Below are positions 11,919 through 24,268 of a stretch of DNA of 64,000 bases, one piece after another; the first letter of the stretch is position 1, and every line of letters starts with the position of its first letter. Source of the DNA: Rhodotorula mucilaginosa (Eukaryota; Basidiomycota; Microbotryomycetes; Sporidiobolales; Sporidiobolaceae); NCBI GenBank assembly GCA_034406715.1, contig CP137867.1, positions 1,240,001 through 1,304,000 on the forward strand. Reading direction: 5' to 3'. The notes under the pieces are model-generated. The model had not been told where the DNA came from and did not search any database. It saw only the letters and a list, made by a program, of their open reading frames with translations. The translations under genes and the position numbers were made by a program.

Positions 11919-13753
11919 ATGCTATCTACGCGCTTCCGATCTCTGCTGGCTCATCCGCTTCTGATCATGACGTCGTACGTTCGTCCGAGCCGATCCACCT
12001 TCGGCTGCTACTGCTGCTTTTGCTCCCTCCCTAGCGGATCGCCAAACACCACCCCGCCGGCCATGACCTGGGACGGACCGCGGACGCCGTGCTCCTTCTG
12101 GACGCCGTCCATCCCGCCCCTGGAGCAAAGACTCCCCCGCCGCGGCTTGCTCGTCTCGACCTATCGCCTCCTTCGTGCCACCTGGATGCTCATCACCCTG
12201 CCCTTACACCTCACCCTGCTTCTCGCCTCGATCGTCGTCGGGCCGACGCAGACCTACGAGAGGATCTGCTCGCTTGCATGTTTCCACCCGCTGTGGAACC
12301 CTCGGCAACGGCTCGTCTATCCCCTCTTGCGCCGCGCAATCTGGGCCATAGCCGACATCGGTTCGGCCGATGCCCTCACCCCGAACGCCAAGTTCAAGTT
12401 CCCGTGGTGGGCGTGGGCTTTAGAAGAGTTCACGGTCCGAGTCGGGCGCGGAGCGCGCGTCCGGCTGCGGACGAGCGAGGTCGGGATGCCAGCGCAAGCG
12501 GTCGAATCGGGGTGGATACAAGGGGACGTGGTCGACATGGCGGGCGAGACCGAGTTTGAACCGGTGCCGTGCTTCTGGTTCGAACGCGAAGATCGTCGCG
12601 GCTTACGGAGCGTGTACCGAAAAGCGGACGAGGATGAACGCATCGTGCTGTACTTTGTCGGAGGCGGCTACGTGTATGTACTCCTTCTGAGGTTTCCACT
12701 TCTGCAAACCCGGCTTACGCCGCTGATCCTTCGTACAGAACCGGTTCGCCGACGGAGGGATCCCGCTGCTTCAAGCTCGCGCGAGAGTCTGGCCTTCGTG
12801 TCGTCGGTATGTCAACACCATGTTTCGTTTTCGGCACAGGGCAGAAGAAGCCGCACAGGCTAATTTCGATTGCCGTTGTTTTCCACCGGACAGGCGCCAA
12901 CTTTCGTAAAGCTACAGCGCGACACCTGGCTTTCCCAGCTCAGCTTCAAGACGCGCTCGCGGTCTATGCGCATCTCGTCTTCGACCTCGGCTTCCGCGAT
13001 ATCGTCCTCGCGGGCGATTCTGCCGGCGGGAATCTCGCCCTCATGCTCGTCCAATACCTCGCCGGCCTCGAGATCTCGCGGTCCGACCCGGTCAGAGCGA
13101 CCGACGAGCCTTTTGATGGAGACTCACTCGTCATGCCGACGGGGCTCTTGTTGTTCTCGCCTTGGTGCGACTTGACGGCGGCGACGTACGGCGAGGCACT
13201 CGTGCGACGCCACGGCGAGCGGGACGATCCCAAACATGACATTATCTGCCCGTCCATGGCTACAAACTCGATCCGGCTCTTTCTCGCGAGGGTACTGAGC
13301 GGCCCGACGAGCGCCGGGAAGCTCGGCGGTGAAAGTTGCCTTGGGGAGCAAGACGATGTGGCAACGTTGCAGGGCGCGCACCCGTGGTTCTCGCCGTCTC
13401 TTCCGAGCGCCGAGTCCAGCTGGCAACGGGTCGCACGGCTGTATGACACCGCTCCGGGGGTCTCACCGCGAAAAGCCCGGCGAACGAGTGGCGTCGAGAA
13501 CGACCAGACTTTCTCCCACAACCGGCGACCCCTCCACGTTCTCGCCACCACCGGCACGACGGAACTCTTCCACCTCGAGATTGTGCGGTTGTGCGCAACG
13601 CTGCGTCGAGCTACGGGAGGAGGAGGAGGCGGGATCGAGGTGGAATGCGTGAGCGCAGAGGGAGAAGTGCACGCATTCCCTCTGGTGCCGGAGTGGGTCA
13701 GTCCGGAAGCGGCCAAAGCATGGGGCAAGATTCGCGACTGGTTGTGCGATTAG
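11919..13753 (+). CDS. Alpha/beta hydrolase (HSL / steryl-deacetylase-like), membrane anchored
   Basis: A serine hydrolase of the Abhydrolase_3 group. An N-terminal hydrophobic stretch (about 12165-12245, LITLPLHLTLLLASIVVG) likely anchors it in a membrane. Exons: 11919-11974, 12035-12673, 12739-12806 and 12894-13753. The nucleophile elbow is GDSAGGNLAL (about 13012). Late blocks TTGTTELF and VHAFPLVP supply plausible Asp/Glu and His positions of the triad. Before the elbow, the usual HGGG oxyanion motif reads FVGGGYVTGSPTEG, with Val instead of His. ANFRKATARHLAFPAQLQDAL is a typical fungal block for the group. The first intron (11975-12034, 60 bases) has no in-frame stop, so its removal is inferred from its splice signals. 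The substrate is not predictable. Confidence 0.85.
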
Positions 13754-13984
13754 AGTGTACATCGACAGAAAAGAACACCACTGGCGTCTCTCCTTATATG
13801 CGCGAGCGAACAAACCCGAGCTGCGTGAGAGGGGGAAGCGCCAAGCCGAAAAGAAAAGCGCGTTCGATCGCCTCGTTTTGGGCTTCCCGACTCGCTCGCT
13901 GCCTTTCCCTCTCTAGACGAGCAGACACAGGCTATACAAGGCACAGACGAAGCTTGAAAAGCTTGCTATTCGGTCGTGCCCATC

Positions 13985-16336
13985 ATGCGTACGTTCTTCC
14001 TCGCAATCTCGCACTACTTTGGTCGTCCGCAGGCTTGCTGACGTCGTCGCTCTGTTTGATCTGGCCTTGCGACCTTGCCCACGCCCTGCGCTATCTGCGG
14101 GTATGATGCTGCAGCGAACAACAAGACGCAGAGTAGCAACAGCGAGCGGACGCCCCTGATCGGGTCCACTTCGCGGCAGAACGGGGCAGAGAACGGCAGG
14201 TCGAGCCCCGACGAGCACCAGCACACATATCATGTCAGTCCGAGTGAACTCCCCGTACAGCGAGTGTGTGCTCGTCGAGACTGAATCTGCGGGCTGACCG
14301 GGCCGACTAGATTCCCAACAACCATCCTCGCTCGCCATCCCCGTTCGCTCTCCATCCCGATCACGCCTCGTCTTCGTCGTCGAAAACTGCGCGCGCTCCT
14401 CCGCAACATGACGGGTACTTGGCCGGATCTTCGGACACCCCTGACCGCGGTCGCCGTGCCTCGTCGCCTCCGCCTCGGGATCACAACGCCTACTCGGACC
14501 ACGACCATCCACAACCACAGGAGGCGCCCAACGTCGTCCAGTCGCTCCGCAACTTTATCCTCTCGGGCTGGATCAACATCCTCCTCGTCGCCGTCCCGTT
14601 GTCGTTCATCTCGCACTTTGCCCACTGGGGATCGACCGCCGACTTTATCATCTCGTTCATCGCCATCGTCCCGCTCGCGAGCTTGTTGGGAGACGCGACC
14701 GAACAGTGCGCCCTCAAGGTCGGACAGACCGTTGGAGGATTGCTCAATGCTACCTTTGGCAATGCTGTGCGTCACACCGAGCCATCTCCTTGCCTCTTCT
14801 CGGAAGTCGACGCATGCTGATCCGCTTCTTCGCCGCACAGGTTGAATTGATTGTTGGTGAGCAGAAGCGCGAACACATGCTCGCGCACCTGTACACGTAG
14901 CACTGACAACCTACTGCGCTACACAGGTATCCTCGCCTTGACTCGAGGCGAGCTCCGCATCGTCCAGACCTCGCTGCTCGGGTCGATCCTGTCGAACTTG
15001 CTCCTCGTCCTCGGCTGCTCCTTTCTCGTCGGCGGCACCCGCTTCAAGGAGCAAACCTTCCAGATGACGGCAGTCCAGGCTTCGTCGTCTCTGATGGTGC
15101 TCGGCTGCGCGACGCTCGTCATTCCCGCCGCGTACCGCTCGAGTCAGCTCGACGGAACTCTCGACGGGGGCAAGGGCGGCTCGCTCATGGGTCTGGCGGC
15201 CGAACTCGGGAGCAGGAAGGACATCAGCGGCCTCTTGAAACTCTCGCGCGGGACGGCGATCGTGCGTTTTGGTCTCTCTCCTGCGCTTGAAAGTCGGAAC
15301 GTTGGACTGAGCCTTTCCTTCTTTCCTTCTCACGCTCTTTGCAGATCCTGATCATCTGCTACGCTTGCTGTAAGTGAGGACCAATTTGTGCAGTATTCTT
15401 CCACTAATGCGATCTGGCCCCGCGCGCAGACCTCTTCTTCCAGCTCCAGACTCACCACTACCTCTTCCAAGACCCGAACGAGGAGGAAGAAGAGGAGGCC
15501 AAGATGAACGTCTACACGGCGATCGGCGCGCTCGTCGTCGTGACCGTCATCACGAGCTTCTGCGCCGACTACCTCGTCGGCGCGATCGACGAGTTTGCGC
15601 AGACTTACAGCATTCCCAAGGCCTTTATCGGGTTGATCTTGCTCCCGATCGTGGGAAACGCTGCAGGTGCGCTCGAAAAACCTTGCTCTTCCAACGTACC
15701 CTTTACTCACGTGATGTCTTTTCCGAACAGAACACGTGACGAGGTGAGCTGTGCCGCAGCTGGGCTTGCTTCTCAGGAGATCCTGACCCGGTCGACTTGC
15801 GTGCGCTCGCAGTGTTTGGATGGCCGCCAAGGGCAAGATGGAGCTTACCATCGGAGTTGCTATTGGCTCCTCCATCCAGGTGCGTCCTGGAGGATTGCGT
15901 CTCGAGGCAGACGAATACGACAAAAACTGACCGCGCGTGGACTTCGCAGATCGCTGTCGGTCTCATCCCGGCGCTCGTCATCGTCGGCTGGATCATCAAC
16001 CAGGACTTGACCCTCTTCTTCGAGTGAGTCGCCAACTGCACTCGGAAGCGCCGCTGCCACTTCTCCTCGAAGGGGAATGAGCGAGTGCTGAGCCAGTCCG
16101 ACGTCATCTGCGCCCACAGGAACTTTGAGACGATCGTGCTGTTCGTTTCGGTCTTGCTGGTTGATATCCTCGTCTCGGACGGCCGATCGCACTGGCTCGA
16201 GGGCGCGCAGCTTAGTGAGTAGCACGAGTGATCTCCACGATGTCGCTCGCTCGCTTTGGCGTCGCTGACATCTCGGTCTTGCCCTCCAGTCGCGCTCTAC
16301 CTCGTCATCGCACTCGCATTCTGGTTCACCGATTAA
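13985..16336 (+). CDS. VCX1: Vacuolar Ca2+/H+ exchanger, CAX family
   Basis: VCX1-type antiporters load calcium into the vacuole using the proton gradient. The call rests on two CAX repeats: LASLLGDATEQCALKVGQT with NATFGNAVELIVGILALTR, and IGLILLPIVGNAAEHVTSV with KGKMELTIGVAIGSSIQ. These carry the GNA-x-E ion-binding motifs. About 11 transmembrane stretches are visible; the N-terminus (SERTPLIGST) is cytosolic and Ser/Pro/His rich. Twelve exons fit in phase: 13985-13988, 14115-14233, 14311-14766, 14841-14856, 14927-15261, 15345-15369, 15430-15666, 15731-15743, 15813-15879, 15951-16023, 16120-16214 and 16290-16336. Exons of 4, 16, 25 and 13 bases are needed to restore conserved protein sequence; the 4-base start exon (ATGC) is the least certain. 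An Asp/Glu-rich loop (DPNEEEEEEAK) matches the acidic motif between CAX halves. Confidence 0.93.
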
Positions 16337-17022
16337 ACCTCAGGAGGTCTTGCTCCTTCGCCGTCTCCGGTCGCCGGGGAGACAGCCGTCGCGGATCCAA
16401 TCTCTTTTCGCGCATTCCCTCTGCCTCTCTTTTTCAACCGACAAAAACAACAACCAAAGTTCATGCACAGTCTCCGTTTTTCTCCAACTCTTCTCTCTCG
16501 CAAACACCCACTGTCACCGACTATCGCCTTTTTTCCCGTTTCTCTTTGACTCGGCTCGACTCGCCAGTCCATTCTTATCGGACATACATTTCCAATTTCA
16601 CGGGTAGTTGTGCCTAATTCTCCCGTTGTCATCACTATTACACCTGGTCTCCTCATGCGTGCGCGTCCGTGCCGGACAAAGGCGTGAGGCGCTGCGGGTG
16701 GCGATCGACTCGAGCAGCGGACCAGAGTGCAGCGTGACGTCTTCCGAATCGGCCGCAGTCCCCATGGTGGAGTGAGGCTTGCGCTCTGCCTGCTTCTGAA
16801 TGACTTGCACCTCTGGACACTATAGTCTTTCCGTAAGAGTTTCGGCTCGGCTGATGTAATGTCACGCGGAAGCGGCGGCTTTGAGCTCGCGGGCTGTCGC
16901 TGCGCCACTCTAACTTGCTCATCAGCGAAGCTTTCCGAGACCTTGGAAGCTTTAGCAACTCGGTGCTCGACCCTCAGGCGCACGCCCCTTCCCTGCCCGC
17001 CAACCGAAACCCGCGCGCCAAG
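16337..17022. other. Intergenic region upstream of REI1
   Basis: 686 bases between two genes on the same strand. The first half is pyrimidine-rich (for example 16470-16560), fitting a 3' UTR. Nothing here resembles a gene; short open frames are Ser/Arg-rich shadows. Confidence 0.45.
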
Positions 17023-18871
17023 ATGGATCAGTCGTCGACGCATCCGTACACTTGCCTGTCGTGCCAGCTCGCCTTTGTCGACGCGCACTCGCAGCGCCAG
17101 CATTACTCCGAGGACCTGCACCGCTACAACTCGAGGCGTCGGGTCGCGGGCCTGCCCCCCGTCACCCAGGAGACGTTCGACGACAAGGTCCGCGAGCGAA
17201 CCGGTCAGCTCGGCGGTGGGGCACCTGCCACCGACGACGGCGCTGCCCAGGGCGCAAGAGCACAGGCAGGTAGCTCGGAGCAGCCCAAGAGACTCGCCTG
17301 CAAGGCGTGCAAGTGAGTCGCCTTCCCCTCTCCTGTCGAAATGCCGCCTCAAAAAGTGCGATTTTGCTGATGCAGCATGACTCGTCCAGCAAAACCTTCG
17401 CCTCGCAGCAGACCCACGATGCGCACATGCAGACCAAGAAGCACAAAGACATGGTCCTCTCCAAGGCCTCCAAGGTCAAGGTCTCGGAGATGCGGTCCGC
17501 GACCCCGGAATCCGACACGGCCATGGCAGCGTCGCCGGTCCCGTCTACTTCCACTGCCCCGCCGCCAGCTCCGACCGAGGAAGTCAAGTTCGAGTCTTCT
17601 GGCGACGCCGACCTCGACCGCCTCGTCTCCCGCCGCCTACAGTACGCTCCGCCCATCGCCCCGTCCTCGTGCCTCTTCTGCCCGCACGCGTCCACCTCGA
17701 CGCAAGAGAACGTCCAGCACATGCGCGCAGCCCACTCGTTCGTCATCCCCGAAGAGGAGTACCTCGTCGACCTCGAGGGCTTGCTCCGCCGTCTCGGCGA
17801 GGAAGTCGGAACCTGGAACGTCTGTGTTTGCTGCGGGAAGGGTTACGGCGGCAACATTGACTTAAACCGGGACGCCGAGGTCCCGCTGGAAGACTTGAAG
17901 AAGCGCGCTAGCAAAGGCGTCGAGGCAGTACGGGCTCATATGCAGTCCAAGGTGAGCCCTGCGGGTTGGAAATCTCCCTTCGCTTCTGGTCACTGACTCG
18001 TCTCGCTTTGCCTCCTTTGCACAGTCTCATTGCCGACTCAAGTACGACACGGAAGACCAACAGCTCGAGATTGCCGACTTTTACGACTTCCGGCCCTCGT
18101 ACCCCGACTACGCCGAGCGGCAAGCGCGGAAGGCCGAGCGGAGGGCTGCCAAGGCTGCCGAGAAAGCAGCGAAGAAGGCTGCTGCCAGCGGCGCCGCCGA
18201 AGGCTGGGAGGACGTCGAGGAGGAAGCCATGGCCGAGGATGGCAACGTGGAAGACGGCGACGTCGAGGTGGTGTACGAGGAGGCGTCCGCTTCGGCCGAC
18301 GACTCTGATTCGGACGACTCTTCCGACGACGACGACGATTTGCCATCGGGTACATCTGTCACATATGGCGATACGAACTACGAGCTCGTGTTGCCTTCGG
18401 GCGCGCGGATCGGTCACCGCGCCCACCGCAACGCGTTCAAGCAGAACGCTCTCCCGTACCTGAACGGCACGCCGTTCGACAAGCCGGCACACGCTTCGCA
18501 GGCCGAGATCAAGCCGAGCGCCCACTCGCAAGCGCTGCTGCAACTCGTCCCCGCCATGATGAAGAAGGACCGGACGCACGCTCCGCCGCTGCACGCTGCT
18601 GCGCTCGTGCCCGCCAAGGGTGCCGGCTACGGTCGTCGGGGCGCCAGCGCCGGCGAAGTCATCAAGGCTCGCAACAAGGGAGAGGCCAAGCACGCGGGCA
18701 AGGCGACGCGCGAGTTTGCCGACATCCGTCACTTCCAGAAGCAGGCCAACATCCGTGGCGAGAAGGGCAACAACCAGAAGCATGTACGTCGTGCTCGCCT
18801 CTTTAGTCTCGATTGCCTGCTCGTACTGACCTACTGCCGATCTACAGTTCCGCGACTTCCTTCTCCAGTAG
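17023..18871 (+). CDS. REI1: Cytoplasmic 60S maturation factor REI1 (ZNF622-like)
   Basis: Rei1 is a C2H2 zinc-finger protein that binds late pre-60S particles in the cytoplasm and helps release and recycle Arx1. Exons 17023-17312, 17390-17951, 18025-18783 and 18848-18871 join in phase. Fingers in order: CLSCQLAFVDAHSQRQHY...H near the start (residues about 11-33), CKACNKTFASQQTHDAHM...H across the first junction, CLFCPHASTSTQENVQHM...H, and a final degenerate CVCCGKGYGG unit with later His residues before KSHCRLKYDTEDQ. A Lys/Ala and Asp/Ser-acidic linker follows, then the conserved C-terminal block LVLPSGARIGHR and GHRAHRNAFKQN. The last exon is only 24 bases and encodes FRDFLLQ then stop. 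Confidence 0.94.
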
Positions 18872-19052
18872 ACGTGCGCCCTCCTGCAGGCCTCGGTCTC
18901 TGTGCAAAGTTGTTTCTCAAACGGCATCCCTCGAATACGCTGTGATCCTCTTGAGAGCATCCTTCTCGAGAATGTTGCGATCCTTGTGCGAGACGAATTC
19001 CCGTGAGGTCGAGTGTCTTTTGCTAGATTTCGTGCGTCTGTACAGGGTTCTA

Positions 19053-21559
19053 CTAAAGTTCATGGGGGTTGCCCGCAATCCGCCACCACTGCCTGCGTGA
19101 GCGGGGCCAGGAAGCGTTAGTGAGCGTAATCGAATGGATGATTGTCGATATGAGCTTACCGCATACAACTATACCTGTCAGACGGTAAGTTCAGAGAGGT
19201 CAGCTTCAACTGCGAACGAAAATCTCGCAGCAAAGAAAGAGGTGACGAACCCGTCGGTGTCGAAAGAGTTTTCGGGGTAGCATTCGCACTTGCCGTTGTC
19301 GTGGAACAGCTTGCGATTTTCTGTGCGCCATTCTCAGTCAGACTCCAGCGAGACCATGACTCGAGAGGTGACTCTGGAAGCGCACGAGGACATGTTTGAT
19401 ACGGATTGTGCCGGTAGGAGCTGCAGACGAAGGAGCTCGTGATTCAGCATCAGCACTGAGAAGACTCGTCTGCGCGTGCACGCACATGTCGTAAAAGTTG
19501 TGGATCTTCTCTTGCGGCAAGAAGAGCGCAGCAGCGAAGGAGTGTACCGGAGCTGCAGATCCCGGCCACAAAGTCGCGTTCAGCAGCCGCTCGCACTTGT
19601 ACGATGGCGGAGGTCCAACGGCTTACCATCGCCCCATCGCTCGTAGAAGAAGCCGCCCTTCTCGTCGAGGAACTTGAAGTACTGCGGTCGGTGATTTCGA
19701 GCATAAGTTCCAGGCTCAGTCCGCCCAGTGAGCGGGTGAAGGACGCCGCAGCGCACCTCTCTATATTCCTTTGAGCGCCAAAAGTCGAGCGAGCCGATCT
19801 CGAAATTGGACCAGAAGTGACTGCATAGATGCGTGTGCGCGCGGTCAGTCTCGGCCGCACATCGACGACAGAGATCGCGCGGGTTGCCGGCAGCAAGACC
19901 GCGAGACTGAGCTAGGCATGTATCTCACCAGAGATTCCAGTCGCCGTCCTGAAGACCTTTGTTCTTGTCATCGACGAGGAAATGAATGGCGTTGTTGGGG
20001 TCGATATACTCCGGATGGAGTCGTGCGAACTCTCGCGTGGCGTCCCAAAGCGTCTCGACCGTCCGCAAGTATTCGTACTGTGTAGTCAAAGTCAGTGAGG
20101 AACGCGTTCGCAACGCCGAGTGACTGCCTCCGAAAAGCTTACGAGGACGATCGTGAAGCCGTAGACTTTGTTATTCGCTTCCATCTGCCAGGATCAAGGC
20201 GTGAGCAGACGAACTCTTGCCGAGCTAACCTCACATCCGCCACTCACAAAGAGGAAAGGGTCGTAGTCGATGTCGCAAAAGTACTGCCGGCTCGACGATG
20301 TCAGCGCGGACGCAAACGGACCGTTTGTGTGAAACGGGGAACTCACTTCGACGCCCGGCTCTACCCGCCAGTACCACTTGTACTTCTCGAGCACTTCTTG
20401 TTCAAAGAAGAAACCCGAGTTGAAACGGCACATGTGTCGGTACGACTCGGAGCCGCCGTACTGCGATTTTGCGGGGGGCAGGAAAGGAGCATTCGACACC
20501 AATCGAGCAGGAGTAGGCGTTCATGTGAAAGTGACCGAGATCAGCAGACAGATCAACGAGCGTAAAGCCGTCAACACGCACGATCACGCCCTCGTCCACC
20601 ATCTTTTGCCGTTCCTCGGCGGCGTGAGTCTGGTTGATCCAGCTGGGATAGCCCCAGTACTTTTTCGGAATTTGCGCTGTATGGAGCGTACATCAGCGCT
20701 CGTCGGGTAGATCTCTGCCGACGTGGGAAAAGTTCACCGAAGATGACCTCGCTCCGAGTCATTTTCCTGACTCCAAGCTTGAACGCCTCGTCGAATGGCT
20801 CGTCGTTCAAGAAGACCCAAGGGTAGCCAAACTTTTTGTTGAATCTTGCTTCGACCGAGCGCATCGAATCGCGCATAGCTTCCCGTTCGGAGTTCCGGAC
20901 GAGTGCGACGAAGGCCGCGTTGGCGCGTTTGAAGCTGTAGCCGAAACGAACAGTGTGTCAGCATCTCCGCTTGCCTATGAGGAAAGACCGATCGCTCCTT
21001 CGCGGGGCCGATACAGGATCGCTGCGCAGTGCTGTCCGACGTGCAGAATCGGAAGACCCGCGAGTGATTCCAACTGATGAAGGCGAAACGAGACTTACGG
21101 ATTGAGCGCGGCTGGATAGACCTCTGGCGGCATGGTGTAACCTGTCCGCGTATCCACCTCGAGTACCGGTTCGGCCAACCCGGCGTTGCCCTTGACGTCT
21201 TCCCAGGAGTGCAATCCGCCTGACGAGCCCCACTTGCCTCGAGCGCGGTCGCCGGCCGATCCGCTTGCCCATCCACCCGAGTACCCCGCCAGGGAAGGGA
21301 AGTGCACGCCTGCTAGTCCGAGCAGCGCGAGCAGGACGAGAGCTCCGGCTCCGAACGCGACGAACCGGGCGATTCGCGGTCGGGAGAGAAGGCGTTCGAG
21401 TTGGTCGATGAGCGGGTGCATCGCCGCCGGGGTCCGGGCATGCAGCGCGGCGAACAGCCGAGACGTCCGGAACGAGCTCGGAGCTTGGCTAGACTGTGGT
21501 TGGTTTGGCGGAGTCGGACTGCCCGTCGCAGACGTTGGCAACGGCACGTACGCAGCCAT
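19053..21559 (-). CDS. Alpha-1,2-mannosyltransferase, GT15 (KRE2/MNT1 family)
   Basis: A Golgi type II membrane enzyme that extends O- and N-linked mannans using GDP-mannose. A cytosolic N-terminus is followed by a signal anchor ([19 protein letters not shown], about residues 67-85). Fourteen exons join from ATG 21559 to the stop at 19053. GT15 blocks appear in order: [147 protein letters not shown] and [16 protein letters not shown]. The EPxVxFxCDxxYDPF-type block holds the nucleotide- and metal-binding region. Exons encoding [12 protein letters not shown] and YSCMR are very short. Which paralogue of the KRE2/MNT family it is cannot be told. Confidence 0.93.
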
Positions 21560-22006
21560 TTTTAGGAGGGGGACGACGAACGACTCGCTCGCGCCTGCTT
21601 TTGATGGGCGAGCTGCGCAAGGAAGCGAGCAAGTTGCAAGCTGAGTGCCGGGTCAAGGCCGAACGCTGCGTGATATGCAGAGTTGAGGTACGGTGAAGCC
21701 GACAACTCATGACGATCACTTTGTCCGTTTGGTTTTGCACCGCCACGTCCCGAAAACTTTCAGGGGCTTTGCGGCAGTCGAGGGGGTGAGGTCTGCCAAC
21801 AACACTTGAAATGCAGGAATGGTCGCCAAGATTCGGGCTATGCGAGGTCTTGGGATGGGTGCGGGCCGTACAGGAAATTATGTATGCGGGAGAGAGGCGA
21901 CCTGCTCGTGATTCTATCGTACTAGTGTACCCGCGAGAGGGGAGCGCATCCGTCTGTACAAAGGGTTTCCGCCGAGAATGTATTCGTGAGTGAGGGAGAG
22001 AGTCGT
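21560..22006. other. Intergenic region between two minus-strand genes
   Basis: 447 bases holding the promoter of the GT15 gene and the 3' UTR of the membrane-protein gene at 22007. No additional gene was seen. Confidence 0.45.
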
Positions 22007-23981
22007 CTAGGGGTACAGTCGAGTGCCGGGTGGCGGAACGGCGGCCATCGAGGCCTGCGAAGATTGCGAATGCAGCCGCGGTGGCTGCGGCGGGCCATAC
22101 GCTCCCGCCGTATTCGGAGGAGGTTGCTGCTGCTGCTGCTGTAATGGCCGAGGCCAAGGCGGCATCGGGTACTGCTGCGTCCGCGTCGGGCTCTCGCCGA
22201 TGCGGTACTCGAACTCCTCGGGTCGCGCCAACTCTTCGATCCCGGCCGCCGCCGGCGGCCCCTGCTTCGGCTGCTGCGACGCCGCCAAGACGTTAATGCC
22301 GCCTTCCCCGCCGTCGCCGCCGCCGACGAAGCGATGGAGGTTCGGGTCGTAAGAGCCTGCTACTGAACCCGAAGTGGCGGAACCGGTATGCGAAACGGCC
22401 GACATGGGATCATAGCTGCTGTACCCGCCGCCTTCGACCGCTTGCGCGCCCGACGATGCCGAGTACGAAGCTGCGGCATGAGCTGCTGCGCCGTACGGGT
22501 CGTACGGATGCGGGTAAGAAGGGTGGAGCGCAGCCGATTCGTAAGGCGAAGGGGGCATCGGCAGGACCGGCTGATTCGAAGTTGCCATCGGCGTCGGCAC
22601 CGGGTAGTACAGCGCCATGTCTGTCGGTGAAGGGTACTTGAACGAGGCGTGCTCGTACGAATCAGAATAGTGCGGGCTGTCGCCCTCGTCCGGATCGGGA
22701 CGCGCGCCCTCGCCGACGGTCGAAGGCGCGGCGTGCTTGCCCTTTTGCCGGAACGCGCCGCTCGCGTCTGCTTGCTCGGCGTGTTTTCGATTCCGTCTCC
22801 TCATGAGCCACCACGCCAAGAGTCCGAGCAGGACGGCGCCGAGAACTCCGCCGACGACTCCGCCGACGATGGCGCCGATCGGTGTCGACGAGCCGGAGGA
22901 GGGGATCGCGGCGGCGACGCAGTTGCCGAGATGAAGCGAAGAGGTCATCGCAGATGACACTCGTGACGAGGCGCCCTTCGAGTCGGTCACAAAGACTGCA
23001 TGAAACCCGTTCGAAATCAGTCGAGCTGCAGCGAAAAGGCGCACTGATGGAGACTGACTGTGGAACGTCTGCCCAGCAGGGACCGTGTTTCGGAGGTTGA
23101 CCCTTCGGCTGTCATGATTTGTCACGTTTGCGTACTGTCCCGACTGGCCCGCCAGCACGGAAACAGTGAAGGGGCCGTCGCCGCCGTTGATCCGCAGCAC
23201 GACTTCATCGCACGCGTTGTTGTCCGGATAAGCTGTGAACGACAGCGGTGGCGACGGATCTTGAATGACCACGGTACAGTTGGTGTAGCCGGGGACGATC
23301 GTGTCTAGTGGCAAGAGGTGTAAGAGGTCAGAAGCGGAAACTCCGCCGGACGCGTTTACGCGTCCTGGGCGGACTGACTCACAGCCATCGACCAAGCCTC
23401 CGGAATTGTTGCCCGAATCGGTCATGCCGAGAGACAATCTCGTGCCCTTTTCAAGAAGCGACCCAGGGTCAGTTATGGGTGACGGGTACGGTGCACACGT
23501 ACCACCGCGACTCACGACTGGGTACGCCGCCGACCAAGTGAACCACTCTCCGATCCCGACGTCGCCGAGCGGAGTCGTCGCTGGGTGGTAGTCGATCGGG
23601 AAGGCAGAGAAGTAAAAAGGAGCAGTCGGCTGCACCGCTGCGCCCGTATTGTTGTAGGTCTGGACCTGGAAACCGGCGCATTGCGGGATCGTCTGGACGT
23701 TGTCATTGTAAGTCGACCAGAAGAAGGATATTGACGGGATCGTCGGCGTGATGAGGGTGTCGCCGCTGCTGCCTGTGCTCGTCGTCTGCGCCTGTACAAG
23801 GGCGGAGCGAGGTTGAAAGCAGGTCAGAACGGTCGCAACGGTTCCGCGCGTCGTCCGGATCTCGCTGCAGGCGTTGTGAACGCGGGAGCGGGGAGTCCGC
23901 GCAGGGACAGCGACTCACGTGTGCCAATGGCAGGACTGCTGCAGCGCAGCCAAAGAGCAGAGACGCGGTCCGGCGTCGCAT
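22007..23981 (-). CDS. Secretory single-pass membrane protein with Ser/Thr-rich ectodomain
   Basis: Function unknown. ATG 23981 opens a signal peptide (MRRRTASLLFGCAAAVLPLAH) encoded in the first exon; the chain continues AQTTSTGSSGDTLITPT. The ectodomain contains IPQCAGFQVQTYNN, a second repeat-like segment with VPGYTNCTVVIQDPSPP, and CDEVVLRINGGDGPFTVSV, a pattern common in fungal wall or surface glycoproteins. One transmembrane helix follows (IGAIVGGVVGGVLGAVLLG then LLAWWLMRRRNR), with a positive stop-transfer signal. The cytosolic tail is long, Pro/Ser/Tyr/Gln rich and ends near a (Gln)n and Pro-rich stretch (about 22120-22150). The protein resembles the basidiomycete type of stress-sensor-like or adhesin-like single-pass proteins. 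A 63-base intron near 23000-23062 has no in-frame stop. Five exons are likely. Confidence 0.8.
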
Positions 23982-24268
23982 CGACCCCCTTCTCGCGCCG
24001 AGAATCGAACCTCGACTCGGGTGACGACCGCACGAATAGCCTTTCTCGAGGCGCGGCGCTGGGTCAGACCGGAGCTGTGTCTGTGCTTGTCGGTAGCAGA
24101 GCAGATCGCGAGCAGAGAGTCTATAGAGGGTTGTGGACGTCGGCAGGCGCGTCCAATTGCAAGTTAGATTGCTTCCCCCTCTTCTATGACACGCGGTGCT
24201 CTTCTCTCGTGCAACGCCAAGCTAATTGCCGATCGCGTGTGCGGGAGCGCGGGAAATGTGATCGAGGC

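Noticed and set aside
20958-21276. Alternative Arg-rich frames near the GT15 first intron as an extra gene
   Set aside because: They overlap the signal-anchor exon and first intron of the mannosyltransferase and have no independent support.
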